Assembly (NCBI RefSeq): GCF_004803695.1
Contig: NZ_CP039393.1
Coordinates: 1,860,001-1,924,000, forward strand
Direction of reading: 5' to 3'
From: Muribaculum gordoncarteri
GTDB lineage: Bacteria; Bacteroidota; Bacteroidia; Bacteroidales; Muribaculaceae
Length of the DNA stretch: 64,000 nt
Positions 16,426-25,723 of the stretch are shown one piece after another. How positions within the stretch are numbered: the stretch's first letter is position 1; every line of letters starts with the position of its first letter. A program made the position numbers and the translations under genes. Under the pieces are notes generated by a model that worked only from the letters and a program-made list of their open reading frames with translations, ran no database searches and was not told where the DNA came from.

Positions 16426-16947
16426 ATGTCGAAGACACAGCTCAAGAAATTCCTGAACACGCTGAATCACGATCAAATAACCGAGATGGTCCTTGAACTC
16501 TATGCCGCACGCAAGGAGGCCAAGGACTATCTTGACTATTTCATGAATCCCGACGAGGAGAAAATGCAGGAAAAATATCGTGCAATCATAACCAAGGAGT
16601 TTCTCCCCGGTCCCGGCAGGGTTAAGGGGCGCACATCGCGATGCCGCAAAGCCATCAAGGAGTTTGCCACACTGCATCCCCACCCCTCACGCATAGCCGA
16701 CCTCATGCTCACCACCGTCGAAAGCATCATGGTCTACGACCGCCGCGTGCGATGGGTCAAGGAGTCGCAGGAGAATGCCGCCGCGAACACCTTGCGCGAG
16801 GCTCTCGATACAATATGGAGCAACGACATGATGCCTCAATTTGAGCGCCGCCTATCCATAATAAAGGAGAAGAGCAGCGGGCTCCGACACAGCTTGCGGA
16901 GCCGTATCAACGAAACATTCAACGATTGGCACGATACAATAAAATGA
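16426..16947 (+). CDS. DUF6155 family protein
   Basis: This 173-aa helical cytoplasmic protein begins MSKTQLKKFLNTLNHDQITEMVLELY and continues with YLDYFMNPDEEKMQEKY and a basic stretch (residues 60-80), the usual form of the DUF6155 family found widely in Bacteroidota. The function is unknown. It starts 15 bases after the GH43 gene. Confidence 0.75.
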   Translation: MSKTQLKKFLNTLNHDQITEMVLELYAARKEAKDYLDYFMNPDEEKMQEKYRAIITKEFLPGPGRVKGRTSRCRKAIKEFATLHPHPSRIADLMLTTVESIMVYDRRVRWVKESQENAAANTLREALDTIWSNDMMPQFERRLSIIKEKSSGLRHSLRSRINETFNDWHDTIK

Positions 16948-17118
16948 GGCCTCAAAACGGAGCCAAAGTGCTGAAAGTGTTTCATTTGTTAATATATTAA
17001 GTTAAAATGATTATATTAGCATAAAATTGCTAAAGCGTTTACGTTTTTTAAACACTTTTAGGGCATAAATCTCTCAAAAACGGCTTCCACAAACGGTTTT
17101 CAATTGTTATAGTCAATG

Positions 17119-17259
17119 AAACAGTGATATTACCCGCTTTTTCACATCCCTCGTCCTCTTTATCGGGTAGTGATACCGGGCAATGAGGTTCTCATAAATA
17201 AATAGTTGAAACGTGAGAGGTGGTGTTGGCTGAAACCCGGCCAACCCCACCTTTCTTTT
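17119..17259 (+). ncRNA. candidate structured small RNA with terminator
   Basis: The 450-bp gap before gpmI holds no gene. A strong hairpin (AGGTGGTGTTGGC at 17218-17230 with its complement at 17240-17252, one mismatch) is followed by TTCTTTTTC, i.e. a rho-independent terminator about 270 bases past the last stop codon. Upstream are further pairings (ACCCG/CGGGT near 17132 and 17163; CTCAT/GTGAG near 17191 and 17213). A stand-alone RNA of about 140 nt is plausible. Size and placement would suit a 6S-like RNA, but no diagnostic motif was identified and no promoter is clear. Confidence 0.4.
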
Positions 17260-17342
17260 TCAGAAGTCGAAGAATAGAGTCGAAGTTGCAGAACTACGAT
17301 GGTTTAACAAAGTTTTCATGCCGATAAATCATTTACTTTTTG

Positions 17343-17350
17343 TAATTTTG
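17343..17350 (+). promoter_or_regulatory. -7 box of gpmI
   Basis: TAATTTTG matches TAnnTTTG exactly and predicts a leader of about 45 nt before the ATG at 17401. Confidence 0.5.
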
Positions 17351-17400
17351 CACGACGATAACCGACTTCTACAACAATTTATAAACAAAACATATAAATC

Positions 17401-18915
17401 ATGGCAAAGAAAGCATTACTAATGATCCTCGACGGATGGGGCATCGGCAATCACACCAAAGGCGATGTCATCTATTCGACTCCGACTCCCTACTGGGACT
17501 ATCTCGTAAACACATATCCCCACTCACAGCTTCAGGCCAGCGGAGAGAACGTAGGTCTACCCGACGGCCAGATGGGTAACTCGGAAGTGGGTCACCTCAA
17601 CATCGGCGCCGGCCGCGTGGTATATCAGGACCTTGTAAAAATCAACAAGGCCTGCAAGGACGGTTCAATCCTCAAGAACCCCGAAATCGTAAACGCATTC
17701 AGCTATGCCCGCGACAACGGCAAGGCCATCCACTTCATGGGCCTTACCTCCAACGGCGGCGTACACTCATCGCTCGACCACCTCTTCGCGCTGTGTGACA
17801 TAGCCAAGCACTACGGACTTGAGAAGGTTTACATCCACTGCTTCATGGACGGCCGCGACACCGACCCCCGCAGCGGAAAGGGCTTCATAGCCGAACTTGA
17901 AGAGCACTGCGCAAAATCGGCCGGCAAGGTAGCATCGATAATCGGCCGCTACTACGCAATGGACCGCGACAAGCGCTGGGAACGCGTCAAGATAGCCTAC
18001 GACCTGCTCGTGCACGGCGAAGGCAAGAAGGCCACCGACATGGTTGAAGCCATGCAGGAGTCCTACAACGAGGACATCACCGACGAATTCATCAAACCCA
18101 TCGTCAACGCCAATGTCGACGGCACCATCAAGGAGGGCGACGCAGTGATATTCTTCAACTACCGCAACGACCGCGCAAAGGAAATAACCACAGTGCTCAC
18201 TCAGCACGACATGCCTGAAGCCGGAATGACCACCATCCCCAACCTTCAGTACTACTGCATGACCCCCTACGACGCATCGTTCACAGGCGTACACATCCTC
18301 TTTGACAAAGAGAACGTAACCAACACGCTCGGCGAATATCTGTCGTCGCTCGACAAGAAGCAGCTCCACATAGCCGAAACCGAGAAGTATGCCCACGTGA
18401 CATTCTTCTTCAACGGAGGCCGCGAAGCCCCCTATGAAGGCGAGGAGCGCATACTCGTGGCATCGCCCAAGGTTGCAACCTACGACCTCAAGCCCGAAAT
18501 GAGCGCCTACGAAGTAAAGGACAAGCTCGTCGATGCAATAAAGAGTCAGGAGTATGACTTCATCGTGGTTAACTACGCCAACGGCGACATGGTGGGTCAC
18601 ACCGGAATCTACGAAGCAATCGAAAAGGCAGTCAAGGCTGTTGACGAGTGCGTAAAGGACACCGTAGAGGCCGCCAAGGAGGCCGATTACGAAGTAATCA
18701 TAATCGCCGACCACGGCAACGCCGATAACGCCATCAACCCCGATGGAACTCCCAACACGGCTCACTCGCTGAATCCCGTGCCCTGCATCTACGTGACATC
18801 ACGCAAGGATGCCAAGGTCGAGAACGGAATCCTCGCCGATGTGGCACCCACAATCCTAAAGATCATGGGACTCCCCCAGCCCGCCGACATGACCGGCCAC
18901 GCCCTCATCGACTAA
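17401..18915 (+). CDS. gpmI: 2,3-bisphosphoglycerate-independent phosphoglycerate mutase
   Basis: This 504-aa enzyme interconverts 3- and 2-phosphoglycerate in glycolysis and gluconeogenesis. Alkaline-phosphatase-superfamily features are present: the metal motif [10 protein letters not shown] near the start, the phosphoserine motif [16 protein letters not shown] (about residues 60-75), [26 protein letters not shown], and the second metal site [12 protein letters not shown] and [10 protein letters not shown]. Length is normal. The gene is monocistronic, with its own -7 box and a strong terminator. High GC at third codon positions is typical of the core genes here. Confidence 0.97.
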   Translation: MAKKALLMILDGWGIGNHTKGDVIYSTPTPYWDYLVNTYPHSQLQASGENVGLPDGQMGNSEVGHLNIGAGRVVYQDLVKINKACKDGSILKNPEIVNAFSYARDNGKAIHFMGLTSNGGVHSSLDHLFALCDIAKHYGLEKVYIHCFMDGRDTDPRSGKGFIAELEEHCAKSAGKVASIIGRYYAMDRDKRWERVKIAYDLLVHGEGKKATDMVEAMQESYNEDITDEFIKPIVNANVDGTIKEGDAVIFFNYRNDRAKEITTVLTQHDMPEAGMTTIPNLQYYCMTPYDASFTGVHILFDKENVTNTLGEYLSSLDKKQLHIAETEKYAHVTFFFNGGREAPYEGEERILVASPKVATYDLKPEMSAYEVKDKLVDAIKSQEYDFIVVNYANGDMVGHTGIYEAIEKAVKAVDECVKDTVEAAKEADYEVIIIADHGNADNAINPDGTPNTAHSLNPVPCIYVTSRKDAKVENGILADVAPTILKIMGLPQPADMTGHALID

Positions 18916-18942
18916 ACAGGACGCAACCTGAACTATCGACTC

Positions 18943-18983
18943 ACACCGCCGCTCCCACCCGGGAAGCGGCGGTGTCGCTTTTT
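18943..18983 (+). terminator. rho-independent terminator of gpmI
   Basis: ACACCGCCGCT (18943-18953) pairs perfectly with AGCGGCGGTGT (18965-18975), followed by CGCTTTTTA. The T-tract abuts the stop codon of the convergent methyltransferase gene. Confidence 0.88.
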
Positions 18984-19509
18984 AATGAATAATAGATGAT
19001 TCGAGGGTGAGGAGGCGGTGCTTGACGGGGATGGTTCCGCCGTAGCCTGTGAGCCTGCCATTGGAACCGATTACGCGGTGGCAAGGCACAATAATGGATA
19101 TAGGATTGGCTCCGTTGGCATTGGCAACGGCCCTTACTGCGCCGGGACATCCAAGCATGGATGCGATCCGGAGATAGGGCACAGTCGTGCCGTAAGGTAT
19201 TTCAAGAAGCTTAAGCCACACTCGTTGTTGAAAATCGGTACCTATAAGGCGTAACGGAAGCGAAAATAGCTGCCTGCGGCCGCTGAAGTATTCATCGAGC
19301 TGGCCTACAGCCCGGTCGATCACCTGAGAGGAGGAGTCGACAACTCTACCGCGACACGAGATTGCGATGCGACGCATTATACGCTCATGACGCGCAACCG
19401 GCCCTGTCCAGTCACACAAGCACAGGCTGTCGCCTGTCGAGCCGAGCAGAAGTTCTCCGCAAGGCGACGGATAACGCTGAACGCAGATGATTGACTCACT
19501 ACAATTCAT
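18982..19509 (-). CDS. methylated-DNA--[protein]-cysteine S-methyltransferase
   Basis: This 175-aa suicide DNA-repair protein removes O6-alkyl groups from guanine. The active-site PCHRVIG with nucleophilic Cys lies near the C-terminus, preceded by the helix-turn-helix segment 'TDFQQRVWLKLLEIPYGTTV' and AVRAVANANGANPISIIV. The ATG at 19509 is preferred because it leaves 10 bases after the MATE gene; the longer frame from 19545 would overlap that gene. It is likely cotranscribed with the upstream MATE gene. Confidence 0.92.
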   Translation of the reverse strand: MNCSESIICVQRYPSPCGELLLGSTGDSLCLCDWTGPVARHERIMRRIAISCRGRVVDSSSQVIDRAVGQLDEYFSGRRQLFSLPLRLIGTDFQQRVWLKLLEIPYGTTVPYLRIASMLGCPGAVRAVANANGANPISIIVPCHRVIGSNGRLTGYGGTIPVKHRLLTLESSIIH

Positions 19510-19519
19510 GAGCGTGAAA

Positions 19520-20908
19520 TTAGGAGGGAATGCTTTTGTTGACAAAGCTCTTGTCGGCCCACTTCATGCTCCACCAACGGCGTATGAATATGATGCCTCG
19601 GGTAATTTCGTCGGAAGCAATCATGAGCCAGAGGGCATATATGCCGAGTCCGAAGTATATACCCAGCATGTAGCCTCCAAACACCTGCAGCGACCACATT
19701 GCCACGAGTCCCACGTAGAAGGGATAGTTTACATCGCCGGTGGCGCGCAGTGCGTTGGTGGCGAAAATGTTGACCGGACGGCCTATCTCGACAAGCACAT
19801 CGAGCCAAAGAAGCGTGGCTCCGATGGATATTATAGTGGGATTGTCGGTGAGCAACGACAGAATCCAGCGTCCCGAAACGGCAATGGCAAGCGACAGCGA
19901 AACGGTGATTATCAATGCCCAGCGCAAAACGTATTTGCCCACAATGAATGCACCTCGCAGCTTAGCCTTTCCAACAAGATGGCCTATGGTTATGGCTCCG
20001 CCCTGGGAGATGGCAATGCAGAACAGGTAACCGAACATGACAATGTTGACGACATAGGTGCGTGCGGCAAGCACCTCAATGCCAAGCATGTTGATGAAGA
20101 AGGTCATTATTATCTGGGCGGAACTGTAGCTGAACTGTTCGCCGGCCGAGGGCAATCCTATCTTAAGCAGATTGGACAATTCGCGCGTGGGGAAACGGCG
20201 GAATATCTCCCACGGGAAGCGCGTCAACACCGTGTGAAACAGGATTACATTAAGAATTACCATTGCAATGGCACGGCTGGCTGCGGTGGATATTGCAGCA
20301 CCTTCGACACCAAGGGCAGGAGCTCCGAAACGACCGAATATCAGCACATAATTGCCGAAGATGTTCAACAGGTTGACAAGTCCTACGACAAGCATCGGGT
20401 AGATGGCACGATTGGATGCCCTGAGAGCGGCCGATGCCGTAAGCGACAATGCCTGAAAGAACGCAAAAGCACCCACAATGCGCATGTAACCCACGCCTTC
20501 GCTAAGCAGTACATCGTCGAGTCCCATCAGCCGCAATATGGCTGATGCCTTGAAGTAAAGAATTGAACTGATTAGAAGTCCTATGGCAAGATTGACAAGC
20601 AATGACACTCCCACGACCTTGCCAACCCTGTCGTTAAGCCTTGCGCCGAGATATTGGCTCACAAGAACCGATGTGCCGAGGTTGATGACCTCAAACACAA
20701 GGAAGCAAAGCATGACAATCTGATTGACAACACCCACCGCCGCAACCGATTCATCGCTGTGGCGCGACAACATGACGGTGTCGACCGCGCCGAGCGTCAT
20801 GATGAGGAGAGTTTCGATGAATATAGGCACAGTCAACGACACAAGCTGACGCTTCAACGAGCTCGAGGGCTGTCGGCCTTTGGAACTTAAAATCGAAAGT
20901 GGGTTCAT
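19520..20908 (-). CDS. MATE family efflux transporter
   Basis: This 462-aa inner-membrane protein has about 12 hydrophobic helices and the two-fold MATE layout. The first half contains VPIFIETLLIMTLGAVDTVMLSRHSDESVAAVG and the second LPSAGEQFSYSSAQIIMTFFINMLGIEVLAARTYV. MATE pumps export cationic drugs or metabolites using Na+ or H+. A TAATTTTG -7 box lies 30 bases upstream at 20938-20945 (minus strand). The gene is followed closely by the methyltransferase gene. Substrate is not predictable. Confidence 0.92.
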   Translation of the reverse strand: MNPLSILSSKGRQPSSSLKRQLVSLTVPIFIETLLIMTLGAVDTVMLSRHSDESVAAVGVVNQIVMLCFLVFEVINLGTSVLVSQYLGARLNDRVGKVVGVSLLVNLAIGLLISSILYFKASAILRLMGLDDVLLSEGVGYMRIVGAFAFFQALSLTASAALRASNRAIYPMLVVGLVNLLNIFGNYVLIFGRFGAPALGVEGAAISTAASRAIAMVILNVILFHTVLTRFPWEIFRRFPTRELSNLLKIGLPSAGEQFSYSSAQIIMTFFINMLGIEVLAARTYVVNIVMFGYLFCIAISQGGAITIGHLVGKAKLRGAFIVGKYVLRWALIITVSLSLAIAVSGRWILSLLTDNPTIISIGATLLWLDVLVEIGRPVNIFATNALRATGDVNYPFYVGLVAMWSLQVFGGYMLGIYFGLGIYALWLMIASDEITRGIIFIRRWWSMKWADKSFVNKSIPS

Positions 20909-20937
20909 GCGATAATGTCGTATTTATTTTTCCGCTG

Positions 20938-20999
20938 CAAAATTACACAAAATCCCGCACATAAACGGTTGGCCATATATGATTAATATTGTAACTTTG
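20938..20999. promoter_or_regulatory. divergent promoters: MATE (-) and DUF2130 (+)
   Basis: Minus strand: TAATTTTG at 20938-20945, 30 bases from the MATE ATG. Plus strand: TTGG (20969-20972), a 19-base spacer and TAACTTTG (20992-20999), a near-perfect -33/-7 pair 28 bases before the DUF2130 ATG. Confidence 0.65.
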
Positions 21000-21027
21000 T
21001 GACAATGACATTACTTCCCCTACAATT

Positions 21028-22434
21028 ATGAAAGAGCTTAAGTGCCCCAATTGCAACCATGTGTTCAAGGTCGACGAAGAGCAGTTTGCCTCAATAGCCG
21101 GCCAGGTGCGTAACATAGCATTTGACGAAGAGATTCAGCGCCGAATGTCGGAACTGAAGACCCAATTGTCGCTTGAAATGAATCTGCGGGCCAAAGAGGC
21201 CGAGCAGAATCATCGCAAAGAGCTGAACGACAAAATTCTGCAGCTTGAGCAACGCGACGCGGCCATAGCACTGCTCAACGAAAAGATAACCACCGCGACA
21301 AATGCCAAGGCGATGGAGATGTCGGAGGCGGTAGCGAAACGCGATGCCGAGATAGCACGCCTCAAGGAGCAAATAGGCAGCATGGCGCGTATCGGAGAAA
21401 TGGAATTGTCGTCGCGTCTGGCCGAGAAGGACAAGGCCATAGAGGAGCTGAAGTCGACAATAGCACGCAGCGACTCGATGCTGCAGGTGGCCGTGCTTGA
21501 GGAGCGACAGAAAGCGGCCTCGGCAATCCAGGCCAGGGAATCGGAAATAGCCGCTCTGAAAAACCGGTCGATGGCCGAACGCAGCGAGGCCGCCATGCGC
21601 GAAAATTCACTGAAGGAGCAGCATGCGCTACAGCTCAAGCAGAAACAAGAGTTAATTGACTACTACAAGGAGATGAAAGCCCGCCTGTCGACAAAGATGA
21701 TAGGCGAATCGCTCGAGGTGCATTGCAGCAACGAGTTCAACCGCGTGAGGGCATCGATGTATCCCTACGCCTATTTCGACAAGGACAACGACGCCAGCGA
21801 AGGCACAAAGGGCGACTTCATATTCCGCGACTACACCGACGACGGCATGGAATATGTGTCGATAATGTTTGAGATGAAAAACGAGGGCGACACGACCGCC
21901 ACAAAGCATAAAAATGAGGACTTCTTTGCGAAACTCGACAAGGACCGCACGACAAAGGGATGTGAGTATGCCGTGCTCGTATCACTGCTCGAAGCCGACA
22001 GCGAGCTATATAACGAGGGAATTGTGGATGTGTCCTATCGCTACCGGAAAATGTTTGTGGTGCGTCCCCAATTCTTCATGCCGTTGATATCATTGCTCAC
22101 CCAGGCGTCGAAGAAGAGCATCGAATATAAGCGCGAACTCAATATTGCACGGCAGCAGTCGGTCGATGTCACCCGATTTGAGGAGCAGCTTGAAGCGTTC
22201 CGCACCGGATTTGGACGCAACTACAGGCTCGCTAGCGAGAAGTTTAAGGCGGCAATCGACGAAATCGACAAATCAATTCTCCACCTCAACAAGATAAAAG
22301 AGGCACTAATCGGCTCGGAAAACAACTTGCGACTTGCCAACGACAAGGCCGAAGGATTGACGATAAAAAAGCTGACCTACGGCAATCCTACAATGAAAGC
22401 AAAGTTTGAGGAGGCCCGCAATGCCAAGAAGTAG
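21028..22434 (+). CDS. DUF2130 domain-containing protein
   Basis: The product is 468 aa. An N-terminal zinc-ribbon-like start ([12 protein letters not shown]) is followed by a long coiled coil (about residues 35-215, rich in Glu, Lys, Ala) and then the DUF2130 core (about 215-440: '[19 protein letters not shown]', [10 protein letters not shown]-like [14 protein letters not shown], '[15 protein letters not shown]'). The core has restriction-endonuclease-like features (MFEMKNEGD with the D-x-E-x-K-like layout). The function is not established. It is monocistronic. Confidence 0.85.
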   Translation: MKELKCPNCNHVFKVDEEQFASIAGQVRNIAFDEEIQRRMSELKTQLSLEMNLRAKEAEQNHRKELNDKILQLEQRDAAIALLNEKITTATNAKAMEMSEAVAKRDAEIARLKEQIGSMARIGEMELSSRLAEKDKAIEELKSTIARSDSMLQVAVLEERQKAASAIQARESEIAALKNRSMAERSEAAMRENSLKEQHALQLKQKQELIDYYKEMKARLSTKMIGESLEVHCSNEFNRVRASMYPYAYFDKDNDASEGTKGDFIFRDYTDDGMEYVSIMFEMKNEGDTTATKHKNEDFFAKLDKDRTTKGCEYAVLVSLLEADSELYNEGIVDVSYRYRKMFVVRPQFFMPLISLLTQASKKSIEYKRELNIARQQSVDVTRFEEQLEAFRTGFGRNYRLASEKFKAAIDEIDKSILHLNKIKEALIGSENNLRLANDKAEGLTIKKLTYGNPTMKAKFEEARNAKK

Positions 22435-22517
22435 ATATGACAGGGCCAATCTTCGCGGCTGAAAAATAACGGGTTACGAATCGAGGTTAAAATAAATCAA
22501 AAATAGTGCTTAAAAAA

Positions 22518-22549
22518 TTTGGCAGATACGGCAAAAGCACGTAACTTTG
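22518..22549 (+). promoter_or_regulatory. promoter of tRNA-Gln
   Basis: TTTG (22518-22521), a 20-base spacer and TAACTTTG (22542-22549) form a perfect Bacteroidetes sigma-ABfr promoter 24 bases before the tRNA. Confidence 0.75.
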
Positions 22550-22573
22550 CAATCGCAAAAGCGAAACAAACCT

Positions 22574-22644
22574 TGCCTTGTGGTGTAATGGTAGCACGTC
22601 GGATTCTGGTTCCGCCTGTGAGGGTTCGAATCCTTCCAAGGCAA
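22574..22644 (+). tRNA. tRNA-Gln (anticodon CTG)
   Basis: The acceptor arm TGCCTTG/CAAGGCA is perfect. The anticodon loop TTCTGGT places CTG at 22606-22608, reading CAG. The T arm GAGGG-TTCGAAT-CCTTC and the D arm are recognisable. CCA is not encoded. The 3' end of the gene is the attachment site of the 18.6-kb element that follows. Confidence 0.93.
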
Positions 22645-22646
22645 CA
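22632..22646 (+). repeat. left attachment core (attL), 3' end of tRNA-Gln
   Basis: CCTTCCAAGGCAACA is identical to 41192-41206. It restores the full tRNA-Gln T-stem/acceptor end, so the tRNA stays functional after integration. Confidence 0.88.
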
Positions 22647-22651
22647 CAAAT

Positions 22652-22685
22652 AAAGAGCTAAGTCGCTAAGATTTAGCTCTTTCTT
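22652..22685 (+). terminator. terminator behind tRNA-Gln, inside the element
   Basis: AAAGAGCTAA (22652-22661) pairs perfectly with TTAGCTCTTT (22673-22682), followed by T-rich sequence. A related hairpin follows the right-hand core at 41206-41246. Confidence 0.8.
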
Positions 22686-22723
22686 TATTTTTATTCCGCC
22701 GCAAAATGTTAAAAATTGTATTT

Positions 22724-22743
22724 TTGATACAATTTTGATACAA
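22724..22743. repeat. paired integrase arm-type sites, left end
   Basis: TTGATACAA occurs at 22724-22732 and 22735-22743, 11 bases apart. The same pair with the same spacing and orientation occurs at the right end. This is the layout of arm-type binding sites for tyrosine integrases. Role inferred from position. Confidence 0.6.
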
Positions 22744-22920
22744 TTGTCCATAATGTATGGTTTGTAGAGATTGATAATCGTATCAAAAATAGATATGCGA
22801 ACTATCATTGGGTATCGCGTGTTTATGTTATCGAGTGCTAAAATTTAACAAAGATTCAACAAGTCTGTTTGAGTTTGATTGGCTCTCACCATTAATAACA
22901 CTCTAACGTAACACCCGCAA

Positions 22921-24048
22921 ATGCCAAACCCTACGACATTACGAGATGTTGTGCCAATTTTGGAAGACCTCAGGCAGCTTATAAAAGTTCCGCTGGTAGC
23001 CAAACAGGATACAATTTTATACAAGCGAATAGCCGAAGCCACCAGTAAACTTTGCTCTATCGACATCGAAAATGCTATTATCGAATCTCACGCCTCCGGA
23101 GAAATCGGAAAGGTGCAAGCTAACCAGACCAGAAATTACTGTGCTGAGATTGCGACAAGAATAGATACATTCCAAAATGTATTCTATAAATTGGACAAAG
23201 ATCGTAAAAATAAATCCAAGGCAGACATGATAGACGGCTACGAAAGCAACCACTTCCTTAAAGAAGTGGAGATGTTCTATATGATTGCCGCTCATTATGA
23301 GTACGCGCTAAAGGCTTGTCGCAAAATCCCGGTGCCTGATGATTGGACGATAGATAAGTACAAACAGGAAATCGAGTTATTCCATATGGCCGAAACCCGT
23401 GAAGGATGGCTTGAAAAGAAACGGGAATTTCTTAAGAAATTGCAGGAAAGCGTTGAATATGATGAATTTCTGTTGAAACCTTCATTCGATGTGTACCATG
23501 ACTTGCGAAATGTCTGTCGCAAAATTTTTATCACGGTGGAAAGATACTTTCCGCCATGTGAAATTCAGTTACATCCGAAATGCAGGGAAACCTTTATACA
23601 AAAGATGCAGGTTCATAATGGTAGTTATCCCACGCCTGAACAACCTGTAAAACAGAATCAGACCAATACGAAATCATGCCGCCAATGGGAAGGGGAACTG
23701 TTCCCGATGATTCTTGTGTCGGAATTATATGAAATCTGCTCTGATGTTTTCGATAGTACCGAGACTCAGTTCCATTCATCGCTCAATCTCCATGGTAAGC
23801 ATGAACCTATAAAGATACGACCAAAACAGAAAATCAAGGCGTGCTATCTCATATCGAAATTATATGAGATTGTTCCGGCCAAACACAAAGCGGCGTGGCG
23901 CGAGGATATTCTCGCTCATCTTGATATTCAGTGGAGCTACTATGAAAAGAAGTATTGTCATCCACGCGGAGATGATGCCAGTGCATCAAGTAGAGAATAT
24001 GCTGATGAGATTGACAGAATCTTCAAAAACCATAAAAAACGAGCATGA
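22921..24048 (+). CDS. hypothetical protein of mobilizable element
   Basis: The product is 375 aa, cytoplasmic and mainly helical, with many charged residues. It is the first gene of the element and begins MPNPTTLRDVVPILEDLRQL. The C-terminal third, 'KACYLISKLYEIVPAKHKA' followed by 'DILAHLDIQWSYYEKKY', looks like a distinct helical unit. No family was recognised. By position (between attL and the replication genes) it might be an accessory replication or excision factor, or RteC-like regulator, but no motif proves it. Confidence 0.6.
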   Translation: MPNPTTLRDVVPILEDLRQLIKVPLVAKQDTILYKRIAEATSKLCSIDIENAIIESHASGEIGKVQANQTRNYCAEIATRIDTFQNVFYKLDKDRKNKSKADMIDGYESNHFLKEVEMFYMIAAHYEYALKACRKIPVPDDWTIDKYKQEIELFHMAETREGWLEKKREFLKKLQESVEYDEFLLKPSFDVYHDLRNVCRKIFITVERYFPPCEIQLHPKCRETFIQKMQVHNGSYPTPEQPVKQNQTNTKSCRQWEGELFPMILVSELYEICSDVFDSTETQFHSSLNLHGKHEPIKIRPKQKIKACYLISKLYEIVPAKHKAAWREDILAHLDIQWSYYEKKYCHPRGDDASASSREYADEIDRIFKNHKKRA

Positions 24049-24123
24049 GAGTTTGTGCGACTTAAAGATACCACTCGCGCACCACTTTCACCACTCATAT
24101 TTCCACTTTTGAAACCTTATGAT

Positions 24124-24158
24124 ACTACCCGTCAGAGCCTGATACTCTGATGGGTAGT
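24124..24158 (+). terminator. perfect hairpin between first gene and DUF3853 gene
   Basis: ACTACCC-TCAGAG pairs with CTCTGA-GGGTAGT (one internal mismatch pair) around CCTGATA, 75 bases past the stop codon. The tail TCTATT is weakly T-rich. It is probably a terminator or RNA-stability element. Confidence 0.55.
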
Positions 24159-24209
24159 TCTATTAAGTGGATAAGATGAAACCACATACACCCCACCCAT
24201 AACCGGTTG

Positions 24210-24217
24210 TAATTTTG
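24210..24217 (+). promoter_or_regulatory. -7 box of the replication/mobilization operon
   Basis: TAATTTTG matches TAnnTTTG, 68 bases before the DUF3853 ATG. The leader contains CTCTCTCAGAG-type short inverted repeats. No -33 tetramer is evident. Confidence 0.4.
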
Positions 24218-24285
24218 CAGTGTCCGGGAGATACTCGGATACGCTCTCTCAGAGGGCGGAAGTATAATTCAAACCCACACTGCGT

Positions 24286-24606
24286 ATGACAAAAGACCAG
24301 TTACTCAAACTTCCTCTCTGGCAGTATACCGGAGAACAACTTTTAGAATTACTTGATTCCCGTAATGTCAAGGATAACATCGAACCAGACGGTGCAGCTA
24401 TCACAGCAAAGCGATGGCTCGTCTATGGAATTGAAGGTCTCTGCGAACTTCTCCAGTGCAGCAAAGCAACTGCACACCGTATCAAGAACAGTGGCGTAAT
24501 CAAAGATGCCATTACTCAAACGGGTAGAAAAATCGTTATCGACGCACAACTTGCGCTCGATCTTATCCAGTCATCAAAGAAGGGAGGTCGCCGATGCAAG
24601 AAGTGA
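24286..24606 (+). CDS. DUF3853 family protein (helix-turn-helix)
   Basis: The product is 106 aa. The second half reads YGIEGLCELLQCSKATAHRIKNSGVI followed by GRKIVIDAQLALDLI, a winged helix-turn-helix of the MerR/excisionase type found in DUF3853 proteins of Bacteroides mobilizable elements. It probably binds DNA as an excision or replication factor. It overlaps the next gene by 13 bases, so the two are translationally coupled. Confidence 0.8.
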   Translation: MTKDQLLKLPLWQYTGEQLLELLDSRNVKDNIEPDGAAITAKRWLVYGIEGLCELLQCSKATAHRIKNSGVIKDAITQTGRKIVIDAQLALDLIQSSKKGGRRCKK

Positions 24607-25637
24607 AAGAGGACATCCTCCGACTTTGGGAGGAAAAGCAGTTGAGAATCACGGATGAGATTCAGACTGCGCCGGAGGTGCTGTACGCCAACGGCAGCGT
24701 TATCGGAACACTCGGCAACTTCTCGGCTTCGACCGGCAAAGCCAAGAGCAAAAAGACATTCAATGTCGCCGCGATTGTCGGGGCATCACTCGTCAACGGC
24801 AAAGTATTGGGCTACACCGCAGAGTTCCCCGATGACAAGCGCACAATCCTCTATTTTGACACCGAGCAAAGTCCGTATCACTGTCAGAAAGTTATGGAAC
24901 GTGCGTTGCGCCTGGCGAAACTCCCGACCGACACCCATCCGGAACATTTGAAGTTCGCCGCTCTGCGCCAGCTAACACCCACATTGCGCCTTGAAGTAAT
25001 CGAACAGGCGATAATCAACACTCCCGGTGTCGGACTTGTAATCATCGACGGTGTGCGCGACCTTATGTACGACATCAACTGCGCCAAGGAATCGACCGAC
25101 CTTATCGGCAAGCTGATGGAATGGACAGACAAGTTCCAGATTCATATCCACACCGTCCTGCATCTCAACAAGAGCGACGACAACGCCCGTGGTCATGTCG
25201 GCACCGAGCTGAACAACAAGGCAGAGACAATCCTCCAAATTAGCCGCAGCAAAACCGATGATACCGTGTCGGAGGTCTGCGCCGCCATGATCCGCGCCGC
25301 CGAGTTCGATCCATTTGCCTTCCGCGTCAATGACTATGGACTCCCTGAGATTGCAAGCGGGTATGTGTTCTCCGAGCCGGGCAAGAAAGCCAAAGACCCT
25401 TATCCATACAAGGAGTTGACCGAGGAACAGCATCGCGAGGCATTAGGCGTAATCTTCGCCAACGGTCCGATAAAAGGTTGCCGGAACTTCGAGGCTGCAC
25501 TCAAAAGCGGATATGCCGCCTGTGGTCATTCCTATTCCAACAACAAGGTAAAGGGCTTGAAGACCTTTCTTGACAACAAAGGTATGATTCGTTACGAGAA
25601 CCGCGAGTATATCTACAATCCTGATTTCTACTATTGA
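24594..25637 (+). CDS. RepA-like AAA ATPase (RecA-fold helicase)
   Basis: The product is 347 aa. The RecA-fold ATPase shows a Walker A-like region SASTGKAKSKKTFN (about residues 44-58), a Walker B region GVGLVIIDGVRDLM (about 145-158), and a second acidic strand ILYFDTEQSP. The sequence IHIHTVLHLNKSDDNARGHVGTELNNKAETIL is typical of the RepA/DnaB-type hexameric ATPases encoded by Bacteroides mobilizable elements. It is expected to act in plasmid-like replication of the excised circle together with the downstream primase. The C-terminus adds a winged-helix-like tail. Confidence 0.82.
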   Translation: MQEVKEDILRLWEEKQLRITDEIQTAPEVLYANGSVIGTLGNFSASTGKAKSKKTFNVAAIVGASLVNGKVLGYTAEFPDDKRTILYFDTEQSPYHCQKVMERALRLAKLPTDTHPEHLKFAALRQLTPTLRLEVIEQAIINTPGVGLVIIDGVRDLMYDINCAKESTDLIGKLMEWTDKFQIHIHTVLHLNKSDDNARGHVGTELNNKAETILQISRSKTDDTVSEVCAAMIRAAEFDPFAFRVNDYGLPEIASGYVFSEPGKKAKDPYPYKELTEEQHREALGVIFANGPIKGCRNFEAALKSGYAACGHSYSNNKVKGLKTFLDNKGMIRYENREYIYNPDFYY

Positions 25638-25648
25638 GAAACACCAAA

Positions 25649-25698
25649 TTGGTTTGGTTTAGAAAAGGGCATATATAATAGGCGCTAAACCAAGAACC
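25649..25698. repeat. TTTGGTTT-type palindrome, copy 1
   Basis: TTGGTTTGGTTTAG (25649-25662) pairs with CTAAACCAAGAACC (25685-25698) around GGGCATATATAATAGGC, between the ATPase and primase genes. Related palindromes lie at 37650-37695 and 39524-39570. It may act as a terminator or binding site. Confidence 0.6.
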
Positions 25699-25723
25699 AT
25701 CTCACCCAAACATTTTAGAACCC

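Noticed and set aside
17767-18765. 332-codon open frame antisense to gpmI
   Set aside because: Shadow of gpmI with Val/Gly/Cys-rich composition and no family motif; gpmI motifs are complete.
19487-20545. 352-codon open frame antisense to the MATE gene
   Set aside because: His/Gln/Tyr-rich shadow composition; the opposite frame is a complete MATE transporter.
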